Below are positions 42,918-53,104 of a stretch of 64,000 nt of DNA, piece by piece. Source of the DNA: J027 sp034437655 (GTDB taxonomy: Bacteria > Chloroflexota > Anaerolineae > Aggregatilineales > J027); the NCBI GenBank assembly GCA_034437655.1, contig DAOTTU010000072.1:10556-74555 (forward strand), given 5' to 3'. Numbering within the stretch: position 1 is the stretch's first letter; every line of letters begins with the position of its first letter. Made by a program: the position numbers and the translations under genes. The notes beneath the pieces were generated by a model. It was given only the letters and a program-made list of their open reading frames with translations. It had not been told where the DNA came from and searched no databases.

Positions 42918-45900
42918 CTATTCTCCCGCCACCTCTGAGCGTTCCAGCTCTGGCAGAATCGTGAACAGCATCCCGTCGCCACGTCCATACACCTCTGGGA
43001 AGTAAAATTCCTGCCCGGTGGTGGGGATGACGTTGTATTCGCCCTCTAGCCCCATCCGTAGGGTATAGGTATAGGTGTAGGTGCCACTGGGGAGGTAGGT
43101 CGCGTACAACACAACTTTCTCATCACGGAACTCAGTGCGCGAGAACCACCACCAGCCATAGCCCCGGCCGAATGGGTCTTCACGGTCGAATTGTGGACCT
43201 TCTTCAAGAACACTGGACGTCAGCAGGTTGGGGTCAATCGCTTCTGCGCCTGCCGGAATCGGGTCTTCAACGACGACATAGTGCAGGTTACGCGGCGCGA
43301 TAATCGTCACTGTGACGCGCACTTCATCCCCAACCCGTGCTTCAGTAATGGGCCGGTTGTCTGCATCATCAACCTGTGAGTATTGCCGATTGACGACGAT
43401 GCCCTGCGCAACAGCTTCAATGTCTGGAACGGGCTGGAAGCTGGTGACATGCGCGGTATAGTACAGATTACCCTCGCCCTGCGTCTTGACCAGCGAGAGA
43501 CGGTTAAGTTCATCCAGCAGGAGTTGGTCAATAGCGATGGTCTGGACTTCATCTTCGGTTACATTCTCTGTAGAAGCCTGCCCTTCGATGATTTCGTCGT
43601 CGTTGAGGCGCACGGTAAACTCATAGTTCGCGTTGAGTTCGTCCGTCGCCAGCATCCAATCATTGAATGCCATCACGGCCCAGGCCGTTTCTTGTGTGGT
43701 TTCCCAGGCGTCAGCATCACGCGCAACAATCAACCAACGAACCGCGCCCGGCAACAGGTCGTTGTCAGCGTCAAGAATGGTTAGCGCCATCAGGGCAAGT
43801 GCAGTGCTGCGGGTGCTGGTTGTCCAGTTGCGTGCATTGGGGCGATCCTCCCAATGGACCCCGGTCGCACTGATAACAGCCGCGTTCACAAGGTCGCTTT
43901 GCAGTGTGGCTAACCGTGTATCGGTTACATCCATCAGATACAGCGACATCGTCAGGAACGAGAGCGCGTCAATGTTCAAACGGTCGCGCACGTTGTAGAG
44001 CGAAGATAGACGAGAGGCGTTACCCTGCCCGGCATAGCTCAACGCATAGAGTACGAAAGCGCGTTGGTTCAGAATATAATCCTCAGCAATACGGCCGTCG
44101 TTCTCTGTTCGTAGCAACCAGCTATTTAGATACTGATAGGCACGGTCCAGCCGGGCGGGTTCGACATCATACCCGGCGCGTTGCGCCTCAAGCAGGCCAA
44201 TTGATGCATAGGCGGTCATCAATGGGTCAGCGTCATCGTTCGGGAACCAGCCCCAGCCGCCATCTACACGTTGCTGTGCAAATAGCTGTTGCAACGCAAA
44301 GTTAACTTCAGCATCAAGTTCACCTTGCAATTCTGGTGCTGAGCGCCCGAGCGTTTGCAGCGTCCGTAGCGTGATGATGTTCGGCAAGAAGCGGCTTATG
44401 GTTGTTTCAATGCCTTGAACATCATAGTTACGGAGCGCATCCAGCCCCGCCAGCGTTGGCCCCGCCAGTGAACGGTCAACCTGCACGGTCAGGTCGCCAC
44501 GACGGTCATCGACATTCGGCGGTAAGCTGATAATTTCGACAAAGTTGGCTGATGCAGGCCCGTCAAGGGTGCCACTGGTGCCCACAGTTTCGCGCACCGT
44601 ATAGCGATAGACAGGCAAGCGGTTTTCTTCACCGACACCAACCGCCGGGCGGGCCGCGTCCGAGAATGCACCGTCTGTGCTTTGTGCGGCGAAGAAGACA
44701 TCTACAAATTCGACATCCTCAACACGCACAAGCCAGTTCACCCGCTGGCGTGCCCCGGCTGGAATCGTCACCGTCCGGGTAGGTGTGCCTTCCAGAATCG
44801 TGTAGCCCATACCCTGCATTTGCACATCAACCGTTTGTTCAGATTCGGTGTTGTTGTTGACGATCACACCCATATTCAACTCGTCATCGACAATCATGAA
44901 GCGTGGCGTCACTGGACGAACGAGGAGCGGCTTGGTACTGATAAAGTCGGTGGTGGTTGTACCTACCAGCATGGGACCCTCCTGTCCGGACGTTACAGCG
45001 CGGGTATCAATGCGCCAGGTGGTGAGGTTGTCGGGCAGTGTCACGGTCACCTGCGCTGCGCCGTTTTCATCCGTAACGACATCCGGTGCCCAGAGCGGCG
45101 TGTCTACAAAGTTCTGGCGTACGTTGAAAATACCAGCATCCGCACCACCGCCACCGCCACCTTTCACCGTGTCAATGATGGTTTGCGTGACCTGATCGAC
45201 CGAGATAGTCAACGCCGTGGCCGTGCGCACACTGATGCCGCGTTCACCATAGAAGTATTCCAGCAACGCCTGTGTGTTGGGTGGGGCCAGCGTCAAAATT
45301 GCGAGGTCCGTCACGCCGATACCGACTTCAGCCTGCACCGGGTTACCTTGATAATCGGTTGCCCGCACATTGAGTACGACTTCATCGCCGGGGCCGGGTG
45401 TTTCACCGTCAGGAATGTCAGGTGTGACCTCAAGGTCAATTTCAAGGCGATCCGTCTCTACGCTGAGCTTGACGAGGCCAGCACGGAATTGGGTATAAGG
45501 CGTGTTTTCGTCAATACCTTTCATGATGATGACAGAGACAAAGACGTTCGGCGCGTAGGCATCCTCAATCGGCAACTCATACACATAGGAGTTCGACTCC
45601 ATGGTGATGATCTCAGTCTGTAAGATGCTGCCACGCTCAACCGTCACAAGGGCCTGTGCTTCCCCCTGGAATGGGCTGGCGATCAGAATTTCGGCGGTAT
45701 CCCCAACGCTGTAACTATCGGCGTCTGCAATGAGGTCAATGCGGTTGCTGTTCTGTTGCCGCCAGGGGATGTATTCACGCCCACTGACCCATAAAAACGC
45801 ACTACTCTGGATCAGATTACCGTCACTATCACGGCTGGAAGCATAGACCTTGTAGGTGCCGCCGCTTTCGGGGGTGAAATTAATCGTGGCACGCCCGTCA

Positions 45901-48900
45901 TCATCTGTTGTAACCTGACCGTCTGCAACCTGAATTTCTTCGACTTCACGTCGCCATACAGTCCGCCCGAACTCGTCTTCTTCCTGCACGCTCGACCAGC
46001 GGCGTTCAACAATGCGATAGTCTACTTCGCGGCCAGCAACGGTGTCGCTGTCCCAGTCAACGGTGAGTACATTCACCGCCGCTTCATCACCCGCGCGTTG
46101 CACGTATGCTTGCGGTTGTAGCCCCACATAGAAATTGCCCTGATGGACAATAACACGTGTGCGCCCTGCAACCAGTTGGTCGCTTTCATCAGTGACTCGT
46201 GCCTCAATGGTGTATTCCTGGCTCTGGGTCTGTTCACCCAGTTCAGCCGGAATTTCGATGATGAAGCGCCCTTCGTCGTCGGTAACGCCTGTCCCTTCAG
46301 CGATACGCCCGCGATCTTGCCCGAAGGCAGATTGCACCGCGTCGTCGTAGTTGAAGTCGAAGAATTGCCAGCGTCCCGGCCCATCGAATTCGAAGAAGTA
46401 GTTCGCACCGAGGACGGTGTATTCAACCTCAGCATTGGAGACGGGACCACCAAAGAAGAAGCTGCTTTCCACTGCAATTTGCACAGTGTCGCCCTGGGCC
46501 ACTTCAGGCTCCGCCGCAATCACGTCCACCTGAAATTCAGGGGCGCGGTATTCAGCGACGTTAAAGCCAACGCTGTATTCGCGTGCAAAGTTATCCTGTG
46601 GGCCTTGCGGCGCTTCAACAGTGACGCGGTAATAGCCAAGCCCAGCGTCTTCCCCGATCATAAACTCACCCGAGAAGCTGCCATACGGGTTAGTGGTAAT
46701 CTGACGCTCGTCTATGACTTCGCCCTGCGCGTTAAAGATACGCAACGGAAGGGTTAAGCCGGCCGGCGGCGCGGTGTAGTTAGCATCATCTTGATCGCGA
46801 TAAATGCCACGGAAATAGACTGGCTGACCGGGGCGGTAGATGGGACGATCAGTGTAGAGATAAATCGTTTCCGGGCTGGGCTGGAAGTTTGGCTGAATTT
46901 CAAAGCGCCACGGGTCAATCCCTTGCGAGAAGCCGCTAGTGACAAAGCCAAATTCCATGCCCGTATCGACAACTGTGTAAATTGATGTATACAACGACCG
47001 CAGGCGTGGTATCGAAACCCGGGCCAGCCCTTCGGCATCTGTCACAGCAGTAGCGATGGTGTTGAAGTCCTCATCAAAGAACGTGACGGGGACATTGGCA
47101 ATGGGCGCGCCGTTTTCCATATCCGTGACCCATGCCAAACCTTCTGATTGGCTAAATTTAAAGGTGATGTTGGCAGTGGCAACCACCAGTGCATGACGCC
47201 GGGCTTCAATGTTCCGTGCCGCTGTTTCAGGTGAACTGGCAGACAGGAAATAGATACCGGGGGCCAGCGGTGGTAGTTCTTCGCCACCATCAAACGTTGC
47301 TGTAGGCACTTCTATCGGTTCAATGAAGTAGTTGCCAACCACCCCTTCAGCAATCCAGCCCTCAACGTCATCTGTTGGGTTGTAGATTTGCCACCACAGG
47401 AAGCCATCTGCGCAAATAGGCCCGCCGCGCACTTCAAAGGACTCGCCGGGCAAATACTGCGTGATGATTTGTCCGCCGAGATTGGGCGCGGTACGCACAC
47501 GGGTTGGCGTTGGGTCATCATCAGCAATGCGGGCAGTTGCGCCGGGTGCCAGACGTGTTTCAGGTGCGCCGAGACACTGCACATTCTGCACCCCGCTACC
47601 ACCGCGCTCGGAAAGGAACAACAATTCATAACGACGTTGGTTGAGTTGCGCTTCAACGGGCACCGTCCAGCTACGGATAATGTCTGAAGGCGGCGGTGAG
47701 TAGTCAAAGCGCATGTTATAGCCATTGGGGCCAAGCATATCCGCCAGGGTACGCAGTGGTAACCGTGCCAGCGCGAAGTTCAGTTCAGAGATGTTGCGGT
47801 GGGTGATAAAAAGGCGTGTGGCATCGGCCGCACCGTTGTACAAGCCTACGAAATCAGGCGAATTGATGGTTACTTCGGGGCCAAGCTGGTCGGTGCGGAA
47901 GTTAATCACCCGTTCTTCGGTAATTTGATTACCATACGGGTCTTCTATCCCCGGTAAGATGCGGATGGTGTAGTCTGTGCTGGGTTCCAGGTCAAAGAAT
48001 AGCCCATAGCTGTTATCGTAGCTGTAGTAAAAGGAGTCGAAGTCCCGGGCCGGTTCTGGACTGATGACAACTTTGTCCTGAAGGCTGTCTTCTGTGACTG
48101 GTGCGCTGAAATATATGCGGAAGCCACCGAAAGGTTCGGCATTCTGTTCACCATCAGCCGGATTGGTGCGAACGATCGCGAGGGATGGCACGGTGAGAAA
48201 CTCCTGCCGATAGTCGCTATCAAGCTGGCTCCCGGCGGTTGTTTCCACCACGCTGCTGTCAACCACGATGTCATAGAGTGTGCCCAGTTGCAGCAATTCT
48301 TGCGGCTGAATGGTTACTGTGCGCCCGTCTTCTGACCACGAATACATGACAGGTTCGGCTGCGCCAGTCGGTGCAACAAGCTGCACACCGTTTTGTGTAG
48401 ACTGGTCAATCGCCTGGGAGAATGTCACATCAATTGGCACATCAAGCGGGATTTGCTGTGCGCCATCGCTAACCGAGACAGACTGTACTGTTGGGTTTGC
48501 TGTACTCAGTCCAAAGGTGATGTCATCTGGTAATATCGCACCGTTGAGGCTTTCTAGCCCACCCTGCACGGTGACAGCATACGTAATACCACCCGCCAGT
48601 GCTGTTTCCGGGCTAAACCGATAGATTGACGTATTGATCCACTGGCCAGCGCCTGCAACGTCTGGCTCAAACGAGATAGGATCAGGTAAATCAGCTTGTT
48701 CAGAGAGGCTGACCAATGGCACCACCGGCCGGTTGAAAATCAGGGTGATGTCGCTATCCACGCTAATCTGTTCTGTCTCCGGGGCAGGGATAACGTCTAC
48801 CAGTTGAATGAAGCCCACCGTTTGAACCGTGAGTGTATGTGGTTCATTCATTGGACGGCCGTCAGCATCTATTGCAAAGACACTGAAACGATACTCCGTG

Positions 48901-49196
48901 TCGCGCATGAAGTCATTGGCGCCAGGGGAATACACTAGCTCACGGTCGCTTGTCCACGCCCAGTTCCCTCCCGCTACGGGTATAGCGGCAAACTCATTTG
49001 AGCTGTTTTCAGTATCCATCGGGCGGTCAAAGGTGAACACAATCGGCTGTGAGAGCCCAAGCTCCTCGCCAATACCCGGTGTAGTGTCAACCACACGTGG
49101 GGCTGCAACAGAGCTTTCTTGCCCTAATGCGGCTGGTGCAATGATGACAAGTAAGCAAAGCAAGAAGAACGTACTGAGAATTTTTGATAGACGCAT
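42918..49196 (-). CDS. Giant alpha-2-macroglobulin-like protein without thioester
   Basis: The 2092-residue protein has a signal peptide (about 1-26), several bacterial Ig-like (Big_5) domains (about 30-430), a bacterial SH3-like insert (about 545-640, RVRTAPNLGGQIITQYLPG, WWQIYNPTDDVEGWIAEG) and the macroglobulin MG2-type YLYTDRPIYRPGQPVYFRG (about 775-795). The A2M core and an alpha/alpha TED domain (about 1590-1900) follow, then a C-terminal receptor-binding-like region. The thioester motif CxEQ is replaced by GIET at about 1595-1598 (NYDVQGIETTISRF). Bacterial A2Ms trap proteases; this one cannot form covalent adducts and resembles the thioester-free YfaS type. Confidence 0.9.
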   Translation of the reverse strand: MRLSKILSTFFLLCLLVIIAPAALGQESSVAAPRVVDTTPGIGEELGLSQPIVFTFDRPMDTENSSNEFAAIPVAGGNWAWTSDRELVYSPGANDFMRDTEYRFSVFAIDADGRPMNEPHTLTVQTVGFIQLVDVIPAPETEQISVDSDITLIFNRPVVPLVSLSEQADLPDPISFEPDVAGAGQWINTSIYRFSPETALAGGITYAVTVQGGLESLNGAILPDDITFGLSTANPTVQSVSVSDGAQQIPLDVPIDVTFSQAIDQSTQNGVQLVAPTGAAEPVMYSWSEDGRTVTIQPQELLQLGTLYDIVVDSSVVETTAGSQLDSDYRQEFLTVPSLAIVRTNPADGEQNAEPFGGFRIYFSAPVTEDSLQDKVVISPEPARDFDSFYYSYDNSYGLFFDLEPSTDYTIRILPGIEDPYGNQITEERVINFRTDQLGPEVTINSPDFVGLYNGAADATRLFITHRNISELNFALARLPLRTLADMLGPNGYNMRFDYSPPPSDIIRSWTVPVEAQLNQRRYELLFLSERGGSGVQNVQCLGAPETRLAPGATARIADDDPTPTRVRTAPNLGGQIITQYLPGESFEVRGGPICADGFLWWQIYNPTDDVEGWIAEGVVGNYFIEPIEVPTATFDGGEELPPLAPGIYFLSASSPETAARNIEARRHALVVATANITFKFSQSEGLAWVTDMENGAPIANVPVTFFDEDFNTIATAVTDAEGLARVSIPRLRSLYTSIYTVVDTGMEFGFVTSGFSQGIDPWRFEIQPNFQPSPETIYLYTDRPIYRPGQPVYFRGIYRDQDDANYTAPPAGLTLPLRIFNAQGEVIDERQITTNPYGSFSGEFMIGEDAGLGYYRVTVEAPQGPQDNFAREYSVGFNVAEYRAPEFQVDVIAAEPEVAQGDTVQIAVESSFFFGGPVSNAEVEYTVLGANYFFEFDGPGRWQFFDFNYDDAVQSAFGQDRGRIAEGTGVTDDEGRFIIEIPAELGEQTQSQEYTIEARVTDESDQLVAGRTRVIVHQGNFYVGLQPQAYVQRAGDEAAVNVLTVDWDSDTVAGREVDYRIVERRWSSVQEEDEFGRTVWRREVEEIQVADGQVTTDDDGRATINFTPESGGTYKVYASSRDSDGNLIQSSAFLWVSGREYIPWRQQNSNRIDLIADADSYSVGDTAEILIASPFQGEAQALVTVERGSILQTEIITMESNSYVYELPIEDAYAPNVFVSVIIMKGIDENTPYTQFRAGLVKLSVETDRLEIDLEVTPDIPDGETPGPGDEVVLNVRATDYQGNPVQAEVGIGVTDLAILTLAPPNTQALLEYFYGERGISVRTATALTISVDQVTQTIIDTVKGGGGGGADAGIFNVRQNFVDTPLWAPDVVTDENGAAQVTVTLPDNLTTWRIDTRAVTSGQEGPMLVGTTTTDFISTKPLLVRPVTPRFMIVDDELNMGVIVNNNTESEQTVDVQMQGMGYTILEGTPTRTVTIPAGARQRVNWLVRVEDVEFVDVFFAAQSTDGAFSDAARPAVGVGEENRLPVYRYTVRETVGTSGTLDGPASANFVEIISLPPNVDDRRGDLTVQVDRSLAGPTLAGLDALRNYDVQGIETTISRFLPNIITLRTLQTLGRSAPELQGELDAEVNFALQQLFAQQRVDGGWGWFPNDDADPLMTAYASIGLLEAQRAGYDVEPARLDRAYQYLNSWLLRTENDGRIAEDYILNQRAFVLYALSYAGQGNASRLSSLYNVRDRLNIDALSFLTMSLYLMDVTDTRLATLQSDLVNAAVISATGVHWEDRPNARNWTTSTRSTALALMALTILDADNDLLPGAVRWLIVARDADAWETTQETAWAVMAFNDWMLATDELNANYEFTVRLNDDEIIEGQASTENVTEDEVQTIAIDQLLLDELNRLSLVKTQGEGNLYYTAHVTSFQPVPDIEAVAQGIVVNRQYSQVDDADNRPITEARVGDEVRVTVTIIAPRNLHYVVVEDPIPAGAEAIDPNLLTSSVLEEGPQFDREDPFGRGYGWWWFSRTEFRDEKVVLYATYLPSGTYTYTYTLRMGLEGEYNVIPTTGQEFYFPEVYGRGDGMLFTILPELERSEVAGE

Positions 49197-49317
49197 CGGC
49201 TATCCTTCTGATTTCTGCGCGTAGGTTTTTAAAGAGACAATTCTACTCTACATTATGGCACAGAATGCAAATTCTCGTACGGACAGCAGCAGGTTTCTGA
49301 TCTATGTCTGGTCTACG

Positions 49318-50280
49318 TTAGTCCCCCGATGAAAGGTACATATAGGGGTTTTCGGGGCGTTTAAATTCAACGTGTCGGCCGGCGGCTTCGGCTTGCCATT
49401 CTTCAAGCACGGTGCAGATTTCCGCAAAAAATAGCACGATTGCAAAAATCACATAGGCCCACAACATGAAGACAACCACCGTCGCGACCGAACCATAGAC
49501 AAAGTCAAAATTGGTCAGGGTGGTCAGGTACCAGACGAAGGCTTTTTTGGCGATTTCGAAGGACAACCCGCCCATAATCGCAGCGGGTAGAATGGCGTCC
49601 CAACTCACCCGGCGGGCTGGCACAAAGGCATACAGCATTGCGAAAATACCGGCATTAAATGCAGTTGGAATCAGTAGGCTGGCAATTGAAAGCCACGTAT
49701 TGAACTGATTGAGGAAGGCTAACCCAAGCACGGAGAAAAACAGGTTCGTGATTACCGACGCCAGCAAAAAGATGATGAGGATAGTAATCATGATGATGCC
49801 AACGGCGCGGCGCTCGTAGATTTTACGTGGCAGGTCACAGTCAAAAACCATGTTCATGACCTTCTCAAGGTTGCCAAACAAACTGGCCGACGACCACACA
49901 AGCACTACCACTGCAAAAATACTGGCCGAGCCACGCTGTTGCAGTGCGGCATCCACTGCATCTTGCAAGATAGCGGCCGTTTGCCCGGGAAAAAACACCA
50001 CAAGAATGTCGCGAATCTGGTTGCTGGCCGCCTGCGTATCGAAAAAAAATGTACTGACCACAATCGTCAGCAATAGCAACGGAAACAGTGAAAACAACGC
50101 ATAGTAGGAGAGTGCGGCTGCTTCGTGAGGGCCATATTTCAGGAAGCGGTCAACTGCCGACACAATGCGCAACAACAATCCATTGGTGGCATTGTTCAGC
50201 AATTGACCGAAACGGATAATCGGGCGGACAATCGTCGCCCAAAAACGATACCAGACGTTACTCCGAAATAAGCGATGCAT
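49318..50280 (-). CDS. YihY/BrkB-family membrane protein
   Basis: The 320-residue integral membrane protein has about six hydrophobic helices. It carries the family pattern EAAALSYYALFSLFPLLLLT near the N-terminus, the WSSASLFGNLEKVMNMVFD region and a Pro-containing helix LLIPTAFNAGIFAMLYAFVP. The family was once annotated as RNase BN by error; the molecular role is unknown. It lies 4 bases after the rfbB stop on the same strand, so it is transcribed with the sugar genes. Confidence 0.88.
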   Translation of the reverse strand: MHRLFRSNVWYRFWATIVRPIIRFGQLLNNATNGLLLRIVSAVDRFLKYGPHEAAALSYYALFSLFPLLLLTIVVSTFFFDTQAASNQIRDILVVFFPGQTAAILQDAVDAALQQRGSASIFAVVVLVWSSASLFGNLEKVMNMVFDCDLPRKIYERRAVGIIMITILIIFLLASVITNLFFSVLGLAFLNQFNTWLSIASLLIPTAFNAGIFAMLYAFVPARRVSWDAILPAAIMGGLSFEIAKKAFVWYLTTLTNFDFVYGSVATVVVFMLWAYVIFAIVLFFAEICTVLEEWQAEAAGRHVEFKRPENPYMYLSSGD

Positions 50281-50283
50281 AGT

Positions 50284-51309
50284 TTACTGTGCGTCTGCTA
50301 ACCGTTCTCCGTATTGCCGCTTGTAGAATTCAAGGTATTCGCCAGACTTAATCTTGCGCCACCACCATGCATTATCCACATACCATTGCACCGTCTCGCG
50401 CATGGCTTGCTCAAAGTCCGTGCTGGGCTCCCAGCCGAAATCTGCACGCAATTTGTCATTGGTGAGCGAATAGCGGCGGTCGTGCCCGGGGCGATCAGCA
50501 ACATGTTTAATCAGCGACTCGGGCTTGTCTAACAATTTCAGGATCATCCGGGTGATGTCAATGTTATGATGTTCGTTCTCGCCACCCAGATTATAGATGC
50601 TGCCCGGTTCGCCTTTTTGCAACACGAGGTCCACCCCGGCCGCATGATCAGCCACATAGAGCCAATCGCGCACCTGCATCCCGTCACCATACAGCGGCAA
50701 GGGGCGGTCATCCAGTGCTTCAGTTACAAAAAACGGCACCAGCTTCTCGGGGTACTGGTAGGGACCAAAGGTGTTGCTACCCCGCGTAACGGTCGTATGG
50801 ATGCCGTGTGTCACATGATAGGCTCGCACCATCAGTTCGCCGCCGGCTTTCGCCGCTGAGTAGGGGTTATTGGGCTCTAGCGGGTCGCCTTCGCGGAAAT
50901 GACCGTCGGGAATGCTGCCATAGACCTCATCCGTTGAGACATGATGAAAACGCGGGATGTCGAGCGTACGGCAGGCTTCCAGCAGCACATATACCCCAAC
51001 GACGTCTGTTTGCAAGAACGCGCCCGGTTCGAGAATGCTGCGGTCTACATGTGATTCTGCCGCAAAGTTAACAATAGCGTCTATAGTGTGGGCTTTGCAG
51101 ACTCGTTCAATTGTCGCTGCGTCAGCAATATCCCCCTGTTCAAAGGCATAGTTGGGTGCCTCAGCGACAGGGAGCAAGTTATCGAGATTGCCTGCGTAGG
51201 TCAATTTATCGAAAGCGACAATTTTGCTATCCGGGTATTTTTCGACCATTTGGCGGACAAACTCGCTGCCGATGAAGCCTGCGCCACCTGTTACCAGAAT
51301 GCTTTTCAT
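50284..51309 (-). CDS. rfbB: dTDP-glucose 4,6-dehydratase
   Basis: The 341-residue SDR enzyme makes dTDP-4-keto-6-deoxyglucose, the precursor of rhamnose and other deoxy sugars. It shows VTGGAGFIGSEFVRQM, the HVSTDEVYGSIPDGHF active-site region with the Asp/Glu pair, YSAAKAGGELMV (YxxxK) and VRDWLYVADHAAG. Length is normal. It is 18 bases after rfbA in the same operon. No rfbC or rfbD is in the window. Confidence 0.94.
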   Translation of the reverse strand: MKSILVTGGAGFIGSEFVRQMVEKYPDSKIVAFDKLTYAGNLDNLLPVAEAPNYAFEQGDIADAATIERVCKAHTIDAIVNFAAESHVDRSILEPGAFLQTDVVGVYVLLEACRTLDIPRFHHVSTDEVYGSIPDGHFREGDPLEPNNPYSAAKAGGELMVRAYHVTHGIHTTVTRGSNTFGPYQYPEKLVPFFVTEALDDRPLPLYGDGMQVRDWLYVADHAAGVDLVLQKGEPGSIYNLGGENEHHNIDITRMILKLLDKPESLIKHVADRPGHDRRYSLTNDKLRADFGWEPSTDFEQAMRETVQWYVDNAWWWRKIKSGEYLEFYKRQYGERLADAQ

Positions 51310-51327
51310 GAGGATTTCCTTCAGGAC

Positions 51328-52410
51328 TCAATCTCTCAAATAGACTTTGCTGTAGTCACCGAGTGCGAGTTTAATCGCTTTGGGTTTCTGCTCTGTGACA
51401 TTGACTTCGGCATTACGCCCGATGAGGCTGTCTTGCAAACGTGTTGGGATATTGCGCACCGTGCTGTTTTCAAGGATCATGCAGCGCTCAATCTCGGCGT
51501 TTTCAATGGTGACATGATGATAGACGCTTGTGTATGGCCCAACGTAACTATTTACGATGCGTGCGCCTTTGCCAATGATGGCCGGGCCGCGCAGCACACT
51601 ATTGATGATCTCTGCGCCTTCTTCAATGCTCACACGGCTATCGACTTCAGAATGCGTGTCGATATGGACCGTTTCATGCACGCTCGGCACAATCTCATCC
51701 AGAACGTGACTATTTGCGGCCAGCATATCACTCATTTTACCCGTGTCAATCCACCAACCCTCATGCACATGCGGGAATACAACATAGTTATGCTGTGTAA
51801 GCCATTGAATCGCGTCAGTGATTTCCAGTTCGCCACGTGCTGACGGTTCAATTGCATTCACCGCCTCAAAAATATGCGGGTCAAACATATAAATACCCAC
51901 CAGCGCCAGGTCAGAGGGCGGGTCTTTGGGTTTTTCAACGAGGTATTCAATGCTGCCATCGTCCGCCAGTTTCGCCACGCCGAAGCTCTGTGGGTCTTCG
52001 ACACGTTTCAGTACAATCTGGCTGTTCCATTCGGGGTGGTGGTCGAAGTCACGGATAAGGTCACTAATGCCGCCTTCAATCACGTTATCACCCAGGAACA
52101 TCACAAAGCGCTCATTGCCAAGAAACTCCTGCGCAATCTTAACGGCATGAGCAAGGCCAAGCGGGTTCGGTTGCTCAATGTACTCAATTTTTACATCCCC
52201 GAACTGGCTACCATCGCCCACCGTCTCGCGGACTTCCGGCCCGGTGTGTCCAATAACGATGCCAATTTCACGAATGCCAGCGTCACGAATTGCTTCAATC
52301 ACACGGAACAGTACTGGCTTGTTGGCAACCGGGATAAGCTGCTTGGCGCGGGTATAGGTGAGCGGATAGAGGCGCGTGCCCTTCCCCCCACTGAGAATTA
52401 AGCCCTTCAC
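51328..52410 (-). CDS. rfbA: Glucose-1-phosphate thymidylyltransferase, long form
   Basis: The 360-residue enzyme couples dTTP and glucose 1-phosphate to dTDP-glucose. The N-terminal nucleotidyltransferase has LILSGGKGTRLYPLTYTRAK, FVMFLGDNVIEGG and LVEKPKDPPSDLALVGIYMF. The C-terminal third (about 240-345) is a left-handed beta-helix with hexapeptide-like repeats (AEIINSVLRGPAIIGKGARI), the feature of the long RmlA/StrD-type relatives. The order rfbA then rfbB gives the first two steps of the deoxysugar route. Confidence 0.92.
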   Translation of the reverse strand: MKGLILSGGKGTRLYPLTYTRAKQLIPVANKPVLFRVIEAIRDAGIREIGIVIGHTGPEVRETVGDGSQFGDVKIEYIEQPNPLGLAHAVKIAQEFLGNERFVMFLGDNVIEGGISDLIRDFDHHPEWNSQIVLKRVEDPQSFGVAKLADDGSIEYLVEKPKDPPSDLALVGIYMFDPHIFEAVNAIEPSARGELEITDAIQWLTQHNYVVFPHVHEGWWIDTGKMSDMLAANSHVLDEIVPSVHETVHIDTHSEVDSRVSIEEGAEIINSVLRGPAIIGKGARIVNSYVGPYTSVYHHVTIENAEIERCMILENSTVRNIPTRLQDSLIGRNAEVNVTEQKPKAIKLALGDYSKVYLRD

Positions 52411-52444
52411 AATGTCCTCTCCTTAAACTGGGTTATAGCCGCAA

Positions 52445-53104
52445 TCAGCGGTATTGTGTTGAAGTGCGATCCGTCGCGGCGTCGAGCAATACTGCCCCCA
52501 ACAGATTGATATGCACCCGTTCGAGTTGTTCTTTGGCGCGTGCAGTGTGGTCACGTCGGGTTTTGCCCGCCTGAGTAACGAGTATCGTTCCATCCAGCCG
52601 CTGACCGAGTACCATCGCATCGGCCCCAACCAGCACGGGCGGCGTGTGGAAGATCAACACATCAGCATTCTGCATCAACCCCTGTACAAGACGAGCCATG
52701 CGCTCTGATGCCAGCACATCGACGGTATTGGCGGGTAACTCACCACTTGGCAGCACAGAAAGCCCTTCAACCTCTGTTGCAACGATGCCCGCCACTGTAT
52801 CACCCCCTTCTAGCAAGGCGGTCGTCAGGCCGGGGTTCTGTGGCACACCAAAAATCTCGTGCATCATCGGTCGGCGCAAATCAGCGTCAATCAACAAGGT
52901 ACGGCGTTCGCTCTGTGCAAACGTAACAGCCAGATTGGCCGCAGCAAGCCCTTTTTGATTTTCTTCGGCGGGAGAAGTTACACATAGAGTGCGCAGTGGC
53001 GTGTCGAGATTACTGAACAGCAAGTTGGTGCGCAAAGTGCGGTAAGCATCGGCCGCAGCGGAACGCGGTTGCGTCAGGGTAACAAGATCAATAGCCACAC
53101 TCAT
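52445..53104 (-). CDS. CpsD/CapB-like BY-kinase-fold protein with degenerate P-loop
   Basis: The 219-residue protein matches the cytoplasmic ATPase half of bacterial tyrosine kinases: AYRTLRTNLLFSNLD, Walker A' LLIDADLRRP (70-79), FGVPQNPGLTTALLEG and LIFHTPPVLVGADAMVLGQR. Walker A, expected as SPxPGEGKSTxxxNLA, reads SPAEENQKGLAAANLA (44-59): the glycines and the Ser/Thr are lost, although a Lys (K51) remains. The C-terminus lacks a Tyr cluster (it ends TSTQYR). Kinase activity is doubtful. The ATG overlaps the stop of the Wzz gene as ATGA, so it would pair with that protein. Confidence 0.82.
   Translation of the reverse strand: MSVAIDLVTLTQPRSAAADAYRTLRTNLLFSNLDTPLRTLCVTSPAEENQKGLAAANLAVTFAQSERRTLLIDADLRRPMMHEIFGVPQNPGLTTALLEGGDTVAGIVATEVEGLSVLPSGELPANTVDVLASERMARLVQGLMQNADVLIFHTPPVLVGADAMVLGQRLDGTILVTQAGKTRRDHTARAKEQLERVHINLLGAVLLDAATDRTSTQYR

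Noticed and set aside
52411..52444. Small hairpin (CCGC/GCGG) between the CpsD-like gene and rfbA
   Set aside because: The stem is only 4 bases and lacks a T-tract.
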